A stretch of 64,000 nucleotides of DNA from Acidobacteriota bacterium (GCA_019639195.1 JAHBSI010000001.1:744001-808000), one strand, 5' to 3'. Shown: positions 26,296 to 37,423, counted from the stretch's first letter. Translations and numbers: made by a program. Notes: generated from the sequence alone by a model not told the origin.

Positions 26296-27159
26296 GTGAG
26301 CGAGACCGGAACAAAACGGACAAAGCTGAGCGCTCGGATCAACGCATACGTTGCATCCGACAAACCACTGCGCAAGCTTGCCGGCGATCTGTCAAAACGC
26401 GCGAAGGAAGCGATGAACGAGGCGACGACGCTCTCGCTCGAACGTATCGACATCAGACTCGGTCGCCTTCCGAAAAAGCTGGACGGCCTGAAATGCGTCC
26501 ATCTCTCAGACATTCATCATAGCCCGTTAACTGAGCTCAAACACATAGAGCGTGCAGTGAAGTTCGCGAACAGACTAAAGCCGGATATCGTTCTTTTGAC
26601 TGGCGATTATGTATCACATGATAGTGATTACATCGCCCCGGTCGCCGAAACCCTGGCGAAACTCCGATCGCCAATGGGCACATTCGCATGCCTCGGCAAT
26701 CATGATCACTGGACGGATGCTGCAATGGTGACCGAACTATTCCGCGGCGAAGGCATCACGATGCTGGTGAACGAGGGCCTGCGGTTGGGGGATGATGATG
26801 GTGCGTCGTTCTGGCTCGGGGGCGTTGATGACCATATGGTCGGACAAACAGATATCGCCGCTGCGTTGACAGGCTCTTATCCGGATGAGGTAAAGATCCT
26901 ACTTGCGCACAATCCCGTGATATTTCGACAGGCCGTAAAGAAACATGTTGACCTAACGCTTAGCGGACACACGCACGGCGGTCAGGTGAAACTTCGCGAC
27001 AAGGAAAAGAATATGATCCGTCGCCGAAAGCTTTCGAGCGGCCTGCACGAACGCAATTCTTCGCAGATATACATCACACGCGGCATCGGTACGGTCGTGC
27101 TGCCGGTAAGATATCAATGTCCGCCGGAGATCACTTTGCTTACGCTTCGCTCGGTCTAA
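26296..27159 (+). CDS. Calcineurin-like metallophosphoesterase (YkuE/YaeI type)
   Basis: 287 residues from GTG 26296. The dimetal motifs are all present: LSDIHHSP (D-x-H), LLTGDYVSHD (GD), CLGNHDHW (GNHD), LLAHNPVIF (H) and LSGHTHGGQV (GHTHGGQ). The GHTHGGQ form and length fit the YkuE/YaeI branch, some of which act on UDP-diacylglucosamine or cyclic nucleotides. No signal peptide is visible. It shares a strand and tight spacing with tyrS and pgsA. Confidence 0.85.
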   Translation: MSETGTKRTKLSARINAYVASDKPLRKLAGDLSKRAKEAMNEATTLSLERIDIRLGRLPKKLDGLKCVHLSDIHHSPLTELKHIERAVKFANRLKPDIVLLTGDYVSHDSDYIAPVAETLAKLRSPMGTFACLGNHDHWTDAAMVTELFRGEGITMLVNEGLRLGDDDGASFWLGGVDDHMVGQTDIAAALTGSYPDEVKILLAHNPVIFRQAVKKHVDLTLSGHTHGGQVKLRDKEKNMIRRRKLSSGLHERNSSQIYITRGIGTVVLPVRYQCPPEITLLTLRSV

Positions 27160-27161
27160 CG

Positions 27162-27791
27162 ATGCCCGATATCAAGAATACAAATTCAACACGTATCCTG
27201 ACGGTCGCAAACGTATTGACCTTCCTGCGAATGGCGCTGATCCCGATATTCGCGATGCTGATGATCTACGGCCACGAAGGTTGGGCGCTGATCGTATTCG
27301 CCGGCGCAGGGCTCTCGGACGGTATCGACGGTTTTTTAGCGAGAACGCTGAAGCAAGAGAGCGAACTTGGGACGATCATCGATCCCATTGCCGATAAACT
27401 CCTGATGACGACGGCGTTCATCATCCTCTCGATCCCGGCGGTCTTCGGGCCGCATCCGCCGCGGCATCTGCCTGTCGAACCTTACGTGACGATCGTCGTC
27501 ATCGGCCGTGACATCCTTATCATCGCAGTCGCGGGTACGATCAGTCTGATGACGGGTTTTCGCGGCTTTAAGCCGTCGTGGCTCGGAAAGGCGAGTACAT
27601 TTGTGCAGGTTTTCGGGGTGATCGCGATATTGATCGCGGCTGTCTATCCCCAGCTACGCGGTTTTTATCTCCCGACGGTTTACATTACTGTCGCTTTTTT
27701 TGCAGTTGTTTCAGGGATCCATTACGTCTTCCAGGTAGCGGGGTTAATGAAAGCCGATGCGAATGGGCAAGCCGAGACACGAGAACAGTGA
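27162..27791 (+). CDS. pgsA: CDP-diacylglycerol-glycerol-3-phosphate phosphatidyltransferase
   Basis: 209 residues from ATG 27162, two bases after the phosphoesterase stop. The CDP-alcohol motif D-G-(x2)-A-R-(x8)-G-(x3)-D-(x3)-D is read in SDGIDGFLARTLKQESELGT then IIDPIADKLL. Four to five membrane spans surround it. It makes phosphatidylglycerol phosphate at the inner membrane. Other CDP-alcohol transferases (for example for cardiolipin) share the motif, so pgsA is the most likely member but not proven. It converges on the kinase gene with 11 bases between the stops. Confidence 0.8.
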   Translation: MPDIKNTNSTRILTVANVLTFLRMALIPIFAMLMIYGHEGWALIVFAGAGLSDGIDGFLARTLKQESELGTIIDPIADKLLMTTAFIILSIPAVFGPHPPRHLPVEPYVTIVVIGRDILIIAVAGTISLMTGFRGFKPSWLGKASTFVQVFGVIAILIAAVYPQLRGFYLPTVYITVAFFAVVSGIHYVFQVAGLMKADANGQAETREQ

Positions 27792-27802
27792 CGGAGAGTT
27801 TC

Positions 27803-30559
27803 CTAGAGCTTCGCGACGATCTTTTCCAACTCAGCGACGGCCGGCTCGTCTACTTTTTCAAACTTTCCTTCTGCTTTTAGTGCGTTGAAGCCGTCAAGGG
27901 CGAGCCGATACTGCTCAGCTGCGCGTGCCTTATCCGCAGGTCGAGTATCCAGCAGCTTCGCAAGCTCGAGGTGATTGTGGGAATTCATTCTGCGTGCGTA
28001 GGTGTACGTCGGGTTGATGGCAAGCACTTCTTTATATCCTGCGAGGGAGCTTTCAAAAGCTTTCACCGCATCATCGAATTGTTTCATCGAACCGTAGGTC
28101 ATCCCAAGAGAGAATGTCGTATTCGCAACATCGTACTGCGCCTCTGCGTTGTTCGGATCCCTTCCACTCAGCTTCGTAAAAACTGCGATGGCATTCTTTA
28201 TCGATTCGTGCGAATCTCCAAGCTTGCCCGCACCTCCCTGACATTGGCCGAGCTTTTTATACGCCATCGCCACGTCCCGTTCTGCAGTGTGATTTGTCGG
28301 ATCGGCGGCGGACAAAGCCTTCGCAATGGCGAGTGCCTTCTGGTAGGCATCGACACCAAGGTCGAACTTCTCAAGATCCTCATAGCTCGTTCCGAGTTTT
28401 GTATAGGCCAGATGCAGAGATCGCTGCATAAACTGATCAGCAGGATGGCGTTCAACGACCTGGCTCAGCGGCTCGATGCCTTTCTGTACGCTTGCGAGGG
28501 CCGCGTCGAACTCATTGTCCCACCCGAGGGCCTCGCCGATGCTGATAAACAGATACCAATACTCGCTCGCGATGTCATCGTTTGTGGGCTGTTCTTTCAG
28601 GAGTTCTGAATAGATCTCCTGTGCAGCGGTGAAACGCTCGATGGCGACCTTGTTGTCACCCTCGTAGAAATAGACAAGGCCGCGAGCCTTTATTGACTCC
28701 GCATATTTTCGTCGAAAATCAAAATTATTAGGATCTTTTGCCAATACTTGTTGCCGAAGTTCGAGCGCTCGATCGAGCGGCGGTACAGCTTTCGAATAGT
28801 CACCGCCAAAGGACTCAAGGGAGCCTATTTTCTGCTGATTGTCGGCGACACCGGACAATAGTTCCGCGTCATCCGGGAATTGCTTTAAGAGGGCGAGGCG
28901 CATATCGAGTGCCTTTCGGTAACTTTCAAGAGCGCCATTTACATCGCCGATATTCGGCCCGAACGGATCTCCCTGCACATCTGCGACCTTCTCATAAGCA
29001 TGTGCGATCTCACGCAGCAATTCCGGGTCAGAGCCGGAATCTGCAGTGAGTTTATTCAAATATTCGAGTGCGCGTGTGACAAGCTTTGCCTTAGCAGATG
29101 TCGAGCCTGGAAGACGCTCAATGTCCGGTGTTATCTCAAAAAGAAAGGAATTTGCGAGTGCGCGCACGTCATTGAAACGCGCCTCCGCAAGAGCTCGTTC
29201 GGTTTGTGCGATCCTAGCCTGCCATACCGTTGCGATGATGCCGGCAAGCACTGCAAGGACGAGCAGAGCGCCGACAAGTGTCATCGCACGATTCCGTCTA
29301 AAGAATTTTCCGGCTCGGTAGATGATCGTACTTGGACGCGCGACGATAGGCATTCCGTCACGAAAGCGTGCAATATCATCGTTGAACGCATCAACGGACA
29401 GATAGCGTCGTTCGGGTTCCTTCTGGAGAGATTTCAAGACTATGCGGTCGAGATCGCCGCGGATCTCCTGCGGACGAAGAGCGGCAAGCGGACGCCTTTT
29501 TATTGCGTTGTCGCTGTCTGTCTGAGCACTCAACGAGTTAGCGTTGGTCAGTGCTTCGTTCGAGGTATCGGCGGCCGAGGAGAACGGAAGTCGTTTCTCC
29601 GCGATCTCGCCCGTATCGGCTTTTGAGGAAGGGGCCGGCGGCTCATCCTCGGCGACGGCCCGCAGTATGCGATTGAGGTCCTTCTCCTTGTCTTCAAATG
29701 GACGGTGGCCGGAAAGGAGTTCGAACAGGATCACACCGAGGCTGTATATGTCTGTGGAAGTTGTAACACTCTGACCGTTAAGCTGTTCGGGTGATGCGTA
29801 ACTCGGCGTCATAGCACCGAGACGTGTGACGGTTGCTGCCGATTCTTGCTCTCCGCCATCCTGTAAGATCTTCGAGATGCCGAAATCGAGAAGTTTCGGG
29901 GAGCCGTCGGCAGTGACGAGAATATTCGAAGGCTTCAGGTCTCGATGGACTATCAGACTGCGGTGGGCAGTCGAGACCGCTGAACAAACTTTCTGGAACA
30001 GAGCGAGGCGCTCGTCACGTCCGTATGCGTTCTGCGAACAGAATTCATCGATAGGCAAACCATCGACGTATTCCATTGCAAAATATGGCGTCCCTTCATC
30101 GGTCGTGCCGATATCCACCAAGGTCGATATGTTCGGGTGGCTTAGAGTTGCTAGTATCTCCCGTTCTTGTTCAAACCTATGCCGAAAAACGCTCGTGTTC
30201 ATCTCCCGTTTTAGGAGTTTGAGAGCGACCCGCTGTTCTTTGTCACCAACCTTTCGGGTTGCCAGATAGACGGCACCCATGCCGCCGTGGCCAAGTTCGC
30301 GAACGATCGTGAACGGCCCGACGGACCTGCCCGCGAGGCGATCCTCATCTGCTTCGGCGAAAAAGTCTTTTGCAAAAGCGATCGCCGGGCCGTCGAGTAT
30401 CGACGTCGCACCATCTGCTACGGATAGGAGCGATCTTGCTTCTGCATACTGTTCATCGGTCAATTCCGATCGACTGAGGAACGCTTCACGCTCATCCGGA
30501 TCAAGCGCGAGCGCGTCGGCAACCACGTCGTTTACCATTTCGCGGTCTTGTTCTGTCAT
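27803..30559 (-). CDS. Membrane Ser/Thr protein kinase with extracellular TPR array
   Basis: 918 residues from ATG 30559 (a GTG immediately precedes it). An N-terminal helical segment (1-75) leads into a PknB-type kinase: glycine loop GHGGMG (91-96), K114, HRDLKPSN (205-212) and DFG (225-227). A membrane span follows (AMTLVGALLVLAVLAGIIATVWQ, around 420-440). About eight TPR-like repeats then run to the C-terminus. This topology (cytoplasmic kinase, periplasmic TPR sensor) is very common in Acidobacteriota and Planctomycetes. The sigma factor is 79 bases upstream on the same strand, so the pair is likely one unit. Confidence 0.92.
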   Translation of the reverse strand: MTEQDREMVNDVVADALALDPDEREAFLSRSELTDEQYAEARSLLSVADGATSILDGPAIAFAKDFFAEADEDRLAGRSVGPFTIVRELGHGGMGAVYLATRKVGDKEQRVALKLLKREMNTSVFRHRFEQEREILATLSHPNISTLVDIGTTDEGTPYFAMEYVDGLPIDEFCSQNAYGRDERLALFQKVCSAVSTAHRSLIVHRDLKPSNILVTADGSPKLLDFGISKILQDGGEQESAATVTRLGAMTPSYASPEQLNGQSVTTSTDIYSLGVILFELLSGHRPFEDKEKDLNRILRAVAEDEPPAPSSKADTGEIAEKRLPFSSAADTSNEALTNANSLSAQTDSDNAIKRRPLAALRPQEIRGDLDRIVLKSLQKEPERRYLSVDAFNDDIARFRDGMPIVARPSTIIYRAGKFFRRNRAMTLVGALLVLAVLAGIIATVWQARIAQTERALAEARFNDVRALANSFLFEITPDIERLPGSTSAKAKLVTRALEYLNKLTADSGSDPELLREIAHAYEKVADVQGDPFGPNIGDVNGALESYRKALDMRLALLKQFPDDAELLSGVADNQQKIGSLESFGGDYSKAVPPLDRALELRQQVLAKDPNNFDFRRKYAESIKARGLVYFYEGDNKVAIERFTAAQEIYSELLKEQPTNDDIASEYWYLFISIGEALGWDNEFDAALASVQKGIEPLSQVVERHPADQFMQRSLHLAYTKLGTSYEDLEKFDLGVDAYQKALAIAKALSAADPTNHTAERDVAMAYKKLGQCQGGAGKLGDSHESIKNAIAVFTKLSGRDPNNAEAQYDVANTTFSLGMTYGSMKQFDDAVKAFESSLAGYKEVLAINPTYTYARRMNSHNHLELAKLLDTRPADKARAAEQYRLALDGFNALKAEGKFEKVDEPAVAELEKIVAKL

Positions 30560-30638
30560 CACAAACCCTTCGTAAGTGGGATTAGAGCTCTTTGACTCTA
30601 TATGCGAAAGAATCCGTCCCTGCGCGACATTGCTCGCA

Positions 30639-31208
30639 CTAAGAAGTCACGATCTCACGATGAAGCCAGAGCTTTGCGACCGACCATGAGCGAACAACGG
30701 TCCGTTCCGAGATATCCAATGATTCGGCTATCTCAGAATTACTCAAGCCGCCAAAGAATCGCATTTCAACGATCTTTGCCTGACGCTCATCTACTTGTTC
30801 AAGACGTTCAAGAGCTTCGTGCAATACGAGGATCGAGTTTGCACGGGTCTCGATCGGAACCGTTACATCATCGATCGAAAAATGGACCTGGGCCAGACCA
30901 CGCTTTGCTGCACCATGCTGACGTGCGTGGTCGATCAGTATCTGCCGCATCAGTCTTGAAGCGATCCCGTAGAAGTGGCTCCGATTCTGCCATTCGACAC
31001 CGCCTTGTTTTGCGAGTCGAATAAAGGCTTCGTGGACGAGCGCCGTAGGCTGCAGAGTGTGGTTTTCCCGCTCGCGCGACATCAGGCGTCGAGCCTGACG
31101 CTTCAGCTCGTCATACACAAACGGCAAAAGGCGCTCATGGGCGCTCTCATCACCACTGTTCCAATCCTGCAGGATCTGCGTTATCTCGGCTTTAGGGATA
31201 TCAGCCAT
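30639..31208 (-). CDS. ECF-type RNA polymerase sigma factor (TIGR02999-like)
   Basis: 189 residues. Region 2 is LLPFVYDELKRQARRLMSRE and HEAFIRLAKQ. Region 4 is LERLEQVDERQAKIVEMRFF then GGLSNSEIAESLDISERTV. The N-terminal 'ITQILQDWNSGDESAHERLL' is typical of the TIGR02999 group, a clade that usually sits beside Ser/Thr kinases and lacks a classical anti-sigma factor. Control by the neighbouring kinase is therefore plausible but not shown. It probably heads the kinase operon. Confidence 0.9.
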   Translation of the reverse strand: MADIPKAEITQILQDWNSGDESAHERLLPFVYDELKRQARRLMSRERENHTLQPTALVHEAFIRLAKQGGVEWQNRSHFYGIASRLMRQILIDHARQHGAAKRGLAQVHFSIDDVTVPIETRANSILVLHEALERLEQVDERQAKIVEMRFFGGLSNSEIAESLDISERTVVRSWSVAKLWLHREIVTS

Positions 31209-31276
31209 AAAATAAGTACTTCGGTGCGGAACAGGTTAATAGTACTGTATTTTCGCGATATTGTTGACGAACCGGG

Positions 31277-31296
31277 ACGAAATTCCACAATTTCGT
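31277..31296. promoter_or_regulatory. Inverted repeat in the divergent sigma factor / VCBS region
   Basis: ACGAAATT (31277-31284) and AATTTCGT (31289-31296) form a perfect 8-bp inverted repeat with a 4-base spacer. It lies near the middle of the 207-bp gap between two divergently transcribed genes and may be a protein-binding site. Confidence 0.35.
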
Positions 31297-31415
31297 GTCG
31301 CTTTCCGCCACTCGTTTTCGCATATACACGCAGAGGACGCCACAACTTCCGACCGAGATTCTGCACAGTGGTCGCGAATTTCGATCCACACTAAGAGACG
31401 TGGTGCCTACGCGTT

Positions 31416-33356
31416 ATGAATACAAAATCCACTTTCACCAGAGCAAGGATCGTCACCTTGCTGCTTTCCGTATTCCTTTTAACGGCCGGAGCATATGGCC
31501 TGCCGCCAAACGCTTTGGTCCTTACGACCAGCGACACGAGCCGACAGGCCGTGACCATCAACGACACAATTACAGATCCGAGTGCCCAGGTCTTTATGAC
31601 CGGCCTGCCGGGAAATGCCAACCCGGAGGCAATTGCATTCTTCGGCAATGATGCGGCACTGGTCTTGGATGCCGGAAACTCACGTGTTTTTGTAATTCAA
31701 CCTTCGACGGGGACGCTTGTTTCTACGATCTCGCTTCCTGGTGGATGCTCAGGAGTGAGCCCTTCTTATGAAGCTCCGCTCGTCGTTTCGCCAAATGGAA
31801 ACTATGCGGCCATCGCCTCGGGCACAAAGGTTTGCGCGATATCAGCTCCCTTTAATTCATCTTCAACGGTTACGACCGCGACGTTGAGTGGAACTGCGAC
31901 AGCGAGGATCCGTGCCGCAGTAATGGATAACTCGGGCCGGCTGTTCGTTAGGACCGCTAATGGTATTTCGGTGCTTGAAGCGCCTTATACATCCGAAGCA
32001 TTCACAATTCCGTTCACCTATAGCACAGTGGGTACGGTAAGTATGACGCCGGACGGCAGTAAGCTGCTGGTAACCCACCAGCTGCAGCCGACCACTTCGC
32101 GAATACAGATCTTTACGGCTCCCTTTTCTGCCGCATCGACCCATGAGGACATTATCGCCAACACCGGGCTGGTTGCAGCGGCGATCGCCCCTGATGGGCA
32201 GAAACTGATCTACATAATAAACACACCGTTCGACCACATCGTTCGTACTCTCAATGCTCCGTTTGCTCCGGGTGCTTCAGGCGAAACCTTGGTGATGCCG
32301 GCAGGTTATGCTGGCTGCTCTGATATAAGTTTCTCCGCCGACAGCTCTGCGGCGGTACTTTCGGAATGCGCATCTTCGACAAAGAACGTACTGATCAAAG
32401 CTCCCTTTACAAATACTGGTGCCCAGTCCTCATACATCTCACTCACTTCAGGAAATGACAACGGCGGCACGGGTTCCGCAAGATTCCTCCCGCCTGAATT
32501 CTCTACGCCGCAAACCCCCGGCGTAACCGCATTTGATTTCGACGGTGACGGACGCGCAGATACCAGTGTCTATCGTCCGTCAAATGGAATGTGGTATCTG
32601 CAGCGTTCAACAGCAGGCTTTGCGGGTGCCCAGTGGGGGAGCTCGACCGACAGGGTCGCCCCGGCCGACTATGATGGCGATGGAAAGACCGATATTGCAG
32701 TATGGCGCGAGTCCGAAAGTAACTTTTATATCCTGAATAGCGCGGACAGTACGGTCCGGGTCGAGAATTTCGGACTCGCAGGAGACATATTGACGATCGG
32801 CGATTGGGACGGCGACGGTATGGCCGATCTTGCGACTTATCGAGGCGGCCCGCAGAGCTATTTCTTTTATCGAGGCTCGTTAAATAACCCGAACCACGAC
32901 ATCACATATATTCCCTTCGGAACAAGCGGCGATAAGCCTGTTTCGGGCGACTTTGACGGTGATGGAAAAGCGGATGCGACCGTTTTTCGTCCGGGAACGG
33001 CGGTCTGGTACATTCGCCGGTCTTCGGACAACCAGGTCCAATATGATTCCTGGGGCATCGCGACCGACACGATCGTCCCGGCTGACTTTGACGGCGATTC
33101 CAAGACCGACCTTGCGGTCTATCGCAGCGGTATGTGGTATATCAAACGCTCATCAGATGCACAACCGCAATACGTGGCATTCGGGCTCGCGTCTGACAAA
33201 CCCGTTGCGGCCGATTACGATGGTGACGGCAAGGCAGACGTGGCCGTCTATCGGGACGGAGTATGGTATCTGAACCAGAGCACCGCAGGTTTTGCGGCAG
33301 CAAACTTTGGCCTGGCGACCGACAAGCCAATTCCAAACGCCTTCATTTTACCGTAG
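31416..33356 (+). CDS. Secreted VCBS/FG-GAP repeat protein
   Basis: 646 residues with a Sec signal (LLLSVFLLTAGAYG). The N-terminal 350 residues look like a beta-propeller (repeated 'tPDG.kLlv' and 'NANPEAIAFFGNDAAL' type strands). Six calcium-binding VCBS-type repeats follow, each with DxDGDG.aD and a W-Y ending: FDFDGDGRADTSVYRPSNGM, ADYDGDGKTDIAVWR, GDWDGDGMADLATYR, GDFDGDGKADATVFRP, ADFDGDSKTDLAVYR, ADYDGDGKADVAVYR. These are usually surface or adhesive proteins. A strong terminator follows. The divergent sigma factor suggests but does not show regulation. Confidence 0.85.
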   Translation: MNTKSTFTRARIVTLLLSVFLLTAGAYGLPPNALVLTTSDTSRQAVTINDTITDPSAQVFMTGLPGNANPEAIAFFGNDAALVLDAGNSRVFVIQPSTGTLVSTISLPGGCSGVSPSYEAPLVVSPNGNYAAIASGTKVCAISAPFNSSSTVTTATLSGTATARIRAAVMDNSGRLFVRTANGISVLEAPYTSEAFTIPFTYSTVGTVSMTPDGSKLLVTHQLQPTTSRIQIFTAPFSAASTHEDIIANTGLVAAAIAPDGQKLIYIINTPFDHIVRTLNAPFAPGASGETLVMPAGYAGCSDISFSADSSAAVLSECASSTKNVLIKAPFTNTGAQSSYISLTSGNDNGGTGSARFLPPEFSTPQTPGVTAFDFDGDGRADTSVYRPSNGMWYLQRSTAGFAGAQWGSSTDRVAPADYDGDGKTDIAVWRESESNFYILNSADSTVRVENFGLAGDILTIGDWDGDGMADLATYRGGPQSYFFYRGSLNNPNHDITYIPFGTSGDKPVSGDFDGDGKADATVFRPGTAVWYIRRSSDNQVQYDSWGIATDTIVPADFDGDSKTDLAVYRSGMWYIKRSSDAQPQYVAFGLASDKPVAADYDGDGKADVAVYRDGVWYLNQSTAGFAAANFGLATDKPIPNAFILP

Positions 33357-33384
33357 CAGATCCCTCCGAAATGCTACTTTTTAG

Positions 33385-33418
33385 CCCGCCGGATGCGAAT
33401 TATCCGGCGGGTTTTTTG
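33385..33418 (+). terminator. Rho-independent terminator after the VCBS gene
   Basis: A perfect 10-bp stem, CCCGCCGGAT (33385-33394) with ATCCGGCGGG (33402-33411), and a 7-base loop, followed by TTTTTTG. It separates the VCBS gene from the dnaK promoter by only 20 bases. Confidence 0.9.
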
Positions 33419-33430
33419 TCTCTAATTAAA

Positions 33431-33451
33431 CTTGACAACAACACACTCAAC
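33431..33451. promoter_or_regulatory. HAIR-like operator (HspR-associated inverted repeat)
   Basis: CTTGACA (33431-33437), a 7-base spacer, then ACTCAAC (33445-33451). The established HspR consensus is CTTGAGT-N7-ACTCAAG. The half-sites match five and six of seven positions and the spacer length is exact. It overlaps the -35 hexamer of the dnaK promoter, so a bound repressor would block RNA polymerase. The hspR gene is the third gene of the same operon. A further half-site (CTCAAG) is at 33470-33475. Confidence 0.75.
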
Positions 33452-33460
33452 CTTTATCAT
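33432..33460 (+). promoter_or_regulatory. Sigma70-type promoter of the dnaK operon
   Basis: A perfect TTGACA (33432-33437), 17-base spacer and TATCAT (33455-33460), five of six. The predicted start near 33467 gives a leader of about 60 bases before ATG 33528, which has a GGGAGAG ribosome site. Confidence 0.75.
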
Positions 33461-33527
33461 TTGTAAATGCTCAAGTTATAGGTAGATTTTATGAGCACGT
33501 ACTTATATTATTGGGAGAGATAAAGAT

Positions 33528-35468
<1,941 letters not shown>

Positions 35469-35490
35469 AACGTCGGCTTAGGGTAAGGTG

Positions 35491-35531
35491 AGCGGCGGAC
35501 AGTCGGGCGTCCTCGCTCACTGCCCGCCGCT
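35491..35531 (+). terminator. Possible attenuating hairpin between dnaK and dnaJ
   Basis: AGCGGCG (35491-35497) pairs with CGCCGCT (35525-35531), with inner CAGT/ACTG pairing. An alternative pairing (GTGAGCG with CGCTCAC) is also possible. The following TACTTGTTTGTTTT is moderately T-rich. It may give partial termination so that dnaJ is made in lower amount than dnaK. Confidence 0.4.
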
Positions 35532-35604
35532 ACTTGTTTGTTTTCACAGATCCACTAGACTTTCTCATACGCGAAGGGCAAGGCTCCGGGTTCGATCAAC
35601 CTAA

Positions 35605-36771
35605 ATGGCGAAAAAGGATTATTACCAAATACTTGGTGTTAAAAAGAGTGCGACCGCTGACGAGATCAAGAAGGCGTATCGGCGCTTGGCGCGCAAATAT
35701 CATCCGGACGTGAATCCGAACGATAAGGCGGCCGAGGAAAAGTTCAAGGACATACAGGAAGCCAACGACGTACTCTCAGACGCAAAGAAGCGTAAGGTTT
35801 TCGACCGTTTCGGCTACTATGCGGATAATCTTGATCCCGACTCTCCGTTTGCGACCGCCGGCGGTTCAAGCCAGGGAGCGCCTGCAGGCGGATTTGATTT
35901 TTCCGGGTTTGATTTTTCAGGCAGCGGTTCAAGCGGCGGCTCGAGCAGCTTTCGCGATATCTTTTCGGATCTTTTTGGCGGAGGAAGCAGCGCGCGTGCG
36001 CAGCCCGAACCTCCGCGTGCCGTTCCAAAGCGCGGACGCGATATTGAGATCCCGCTTGCTCTAAGCTTTGACGAAGCGTTCACCGGCCTTACAACGAACA
36101 TAACGGTCAATCGCAGCGAGCAATGTTCGCGTTGTCAGGGTGCAGGTGATACGGGCGGACCGGTCGTGACCTGCCCGACGTGCAAAGGTGCGGGCCAGGT
36201 CATGCGAACCGGCGGAAGACTGCAATTCTCACAGGCATGTCCGGATTGCGAAGGCACGGGCAGACGACGCGAACCGTGTTCGCTTTGCCAAGGCAAAGGA
36301 ACGACACCAAAAAGTGAACAGGTAAAGGTGAAGATCCCAGCGGGCGTTGATACGGGCTCGCGCGTCCGCGTTCCAAAGAAGGGCCACGGCGGCCGGCTTG
36401 GAGCGGAACCGGGCGATCTTTTTATCGTAACGAACGTCGGCAAGCACAAATTTCTCGAGCGAAAGGGTGAGAATATCTACATTACGATCCCGATAACCGT
36501 GCCGGAAGCCGCACTCGGCACGCGCATTGAGGTTCCGACCGCCGAAGGCAAGGCGTCGCTTAAGATACCGCCGGGAACTGAATCGGGACAGAAATTCAGG
36601 CTTCGCGAGCGCGGTTTTCCGAGTTTACGGAATCCGAGTCTGCGGGGCGATCAATTCATCGAGGTGAAGATCACGCTGCCGAAGGTGATCTCGGAAGAGA
36701 CGAAGGAGAAATTGAAAGAGTTTGCGGCACTTAATCCGGAAAATCCCCGGAAGATAATGGGCCTCGAGTAG
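35605..36771 (+). CDS. dnaJ: Hsp40 co-chaperone DnaJ
   Basis: 388 residues. The J-domain (HPD at 33-35) is followed by a Gly/Phe-Ser-rich region (about 75-135). Four zinc-binding CxxCxGxG repeats follow ([32 protein letters not shown]), then the two substrate-binding beta-domains. It stimulates DnaK ATPase. It follows dnaK by 136 bases and precedes hspR by a gap filled with a palindromic element. Confidence 0.96.
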   Translation: MAKKDYYQILGVKKSATADEIKKAYRRLARKYHPDVNPNDKAAEEKFKDIQEANDVLSDAKKRKVFDRFGYYADNLDPDSPFATAGGSSQGAPAGGFDFSGFDFSGSGSSGGSSSFRDIFSDLFGGGSSARAQPEPPRAVPKRGRDIEIPLALSFDEAFTGLTTNITVNRSEQCSRCQGAGDTGGPVVTCPTCKGAGQVMRTGGRLQFSQACPDCEGTGRRREPCSLCQGKGTTPKSEQVKVKIPAGVDTGSRVRVPKKGHGGRLGAEPGDLFIVTNVGKHKFLERKGENIYITIPITVPEAALGTRIEVPTAEGKASLKIPPGTESGQKFRLRERGFPSLRNPSLRGDQFIEVKITLPKVISEETKEKLKEFAALNPENPRKIMGLE

Positions 36772-36772
36772 T

Positions 36773-36902
36773 TCGTTCAGAGTGAAACTCGGTTAGAGTG
36801 CAAGCTTTAGCTTGTGTAGGTCCAATGGTAAGTACAAGCTAAAGCTTGCACTCTAAGCGGTACAAGCTGAAGCTTGCACTCTGAAAACGGCACTCTGAAC
36901 GA
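36773..36902. repeat. Nested palindromic (REPIN-like) element filling the dnaJ-hspR gap
   Basis: The outer inverted repeat is TCGTTCAGAGTG (36773-36784) with CACTCTGAACGA (36891-36902), 12 bp and perfect. Inside is a perfect 22-bp inverted repeat (36794-36815 with 36834-36855). A third copy in the same orientation as the right arm lies at 36862-36882 with one substitution. Each inner arm is itself nearly palindromic, around CAAGCT-TT-AGCTTG. The element begins two bases after the dnaJ stop and ends 21 bases before the hspR start. It looks like a REP/REPIN-type repeat, which usually exists in many genomic copies. Confidence 0.8.
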
Positions 36903-36923
36903 CTCCAAACCAGGCAGGAAGCT

Positions 36924-37307
36924 ATGAGAAAGCGTATCAAGACATATACGATCAGCGCGGTCGCGGAACAGTACGAGATCCATCCGCAAACGCTCAGGCT
37001 ATATGAACGCGAAGGGCTTTTGAAACCGTCGCGTTCGGACGGCAATACACGCCTCTATTCGGACACCGATCTCGAACAGCTTGAGGTGATCCTCTCACTT
37101 ACGCGCGACCTTGGCGTGAACCTTGCCGGCGTCGAGATCATCTTGAACATGCGTGCGAAGATGGACGAGATGCAGCGAGAGTTTGAACGTTTCTTTGAGT
37201 ATCTGCGGTCACACGCCGGTGAGTTCGTTCGAAAGGACGAGGATGCGAAAACATCGAGCGCGCTGATAACAGTATCGCGTCATCGCCGAACCGAGTTTCA
37301 CGGATAG
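36924..37307 (+). CDS. hspR: MerR-family heat-shock repressor HspR
   Basis: 127 residues. The MerR winged helix-turn-helix reads YTISAVAEQYEIHPQTLRLY, then EREGLLKPSRSDGNTRLYSD. The coiled-coil after it (GVEIILNMRAKMDEMQREFE) is short, with no metal-binding Cys, as in HspR. HspR represses dnaK operons by binding HAIR sites and uses DnaK as co-repressor. Both its operon position and the HAIR-like site upstream of dnaK support the identification. The HspR identity comes from context plus fold, so the name is strong but inferred. Confidence 0.88.
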   Translation: MRKRIKTYTISAVAEQYEIHPQTLRLYEREGLLKPSRSDGNTRLYSDTDLEQLEVILSLTRDLGVNLAGVEIILNMRAKMDEMQREFERFFEYLRSHAGEFVRKDEDAKTSSALITVSRHRRTEFHG

Positions 37308-37423
37308 TTGGGGGCGGAACGTCGCATCGAGCCTAATTCGCTCTGATTTCTTTGATTTCACGCCTTTTTTCCGCTAGCATTACACCATCCATTTTATCCC
37401 AAGGTTCTAGGAGATTTTGTTGA

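Noticed and set aside
36773..36902. Possible CRISPR-like array (three related 21-22-bp units)
   Set aside because: Units occur in both orientations, spacers are unequal (18 and 6 bases), the arms are palindromic, and no cas gene is nearby. A REP-type element fits better.
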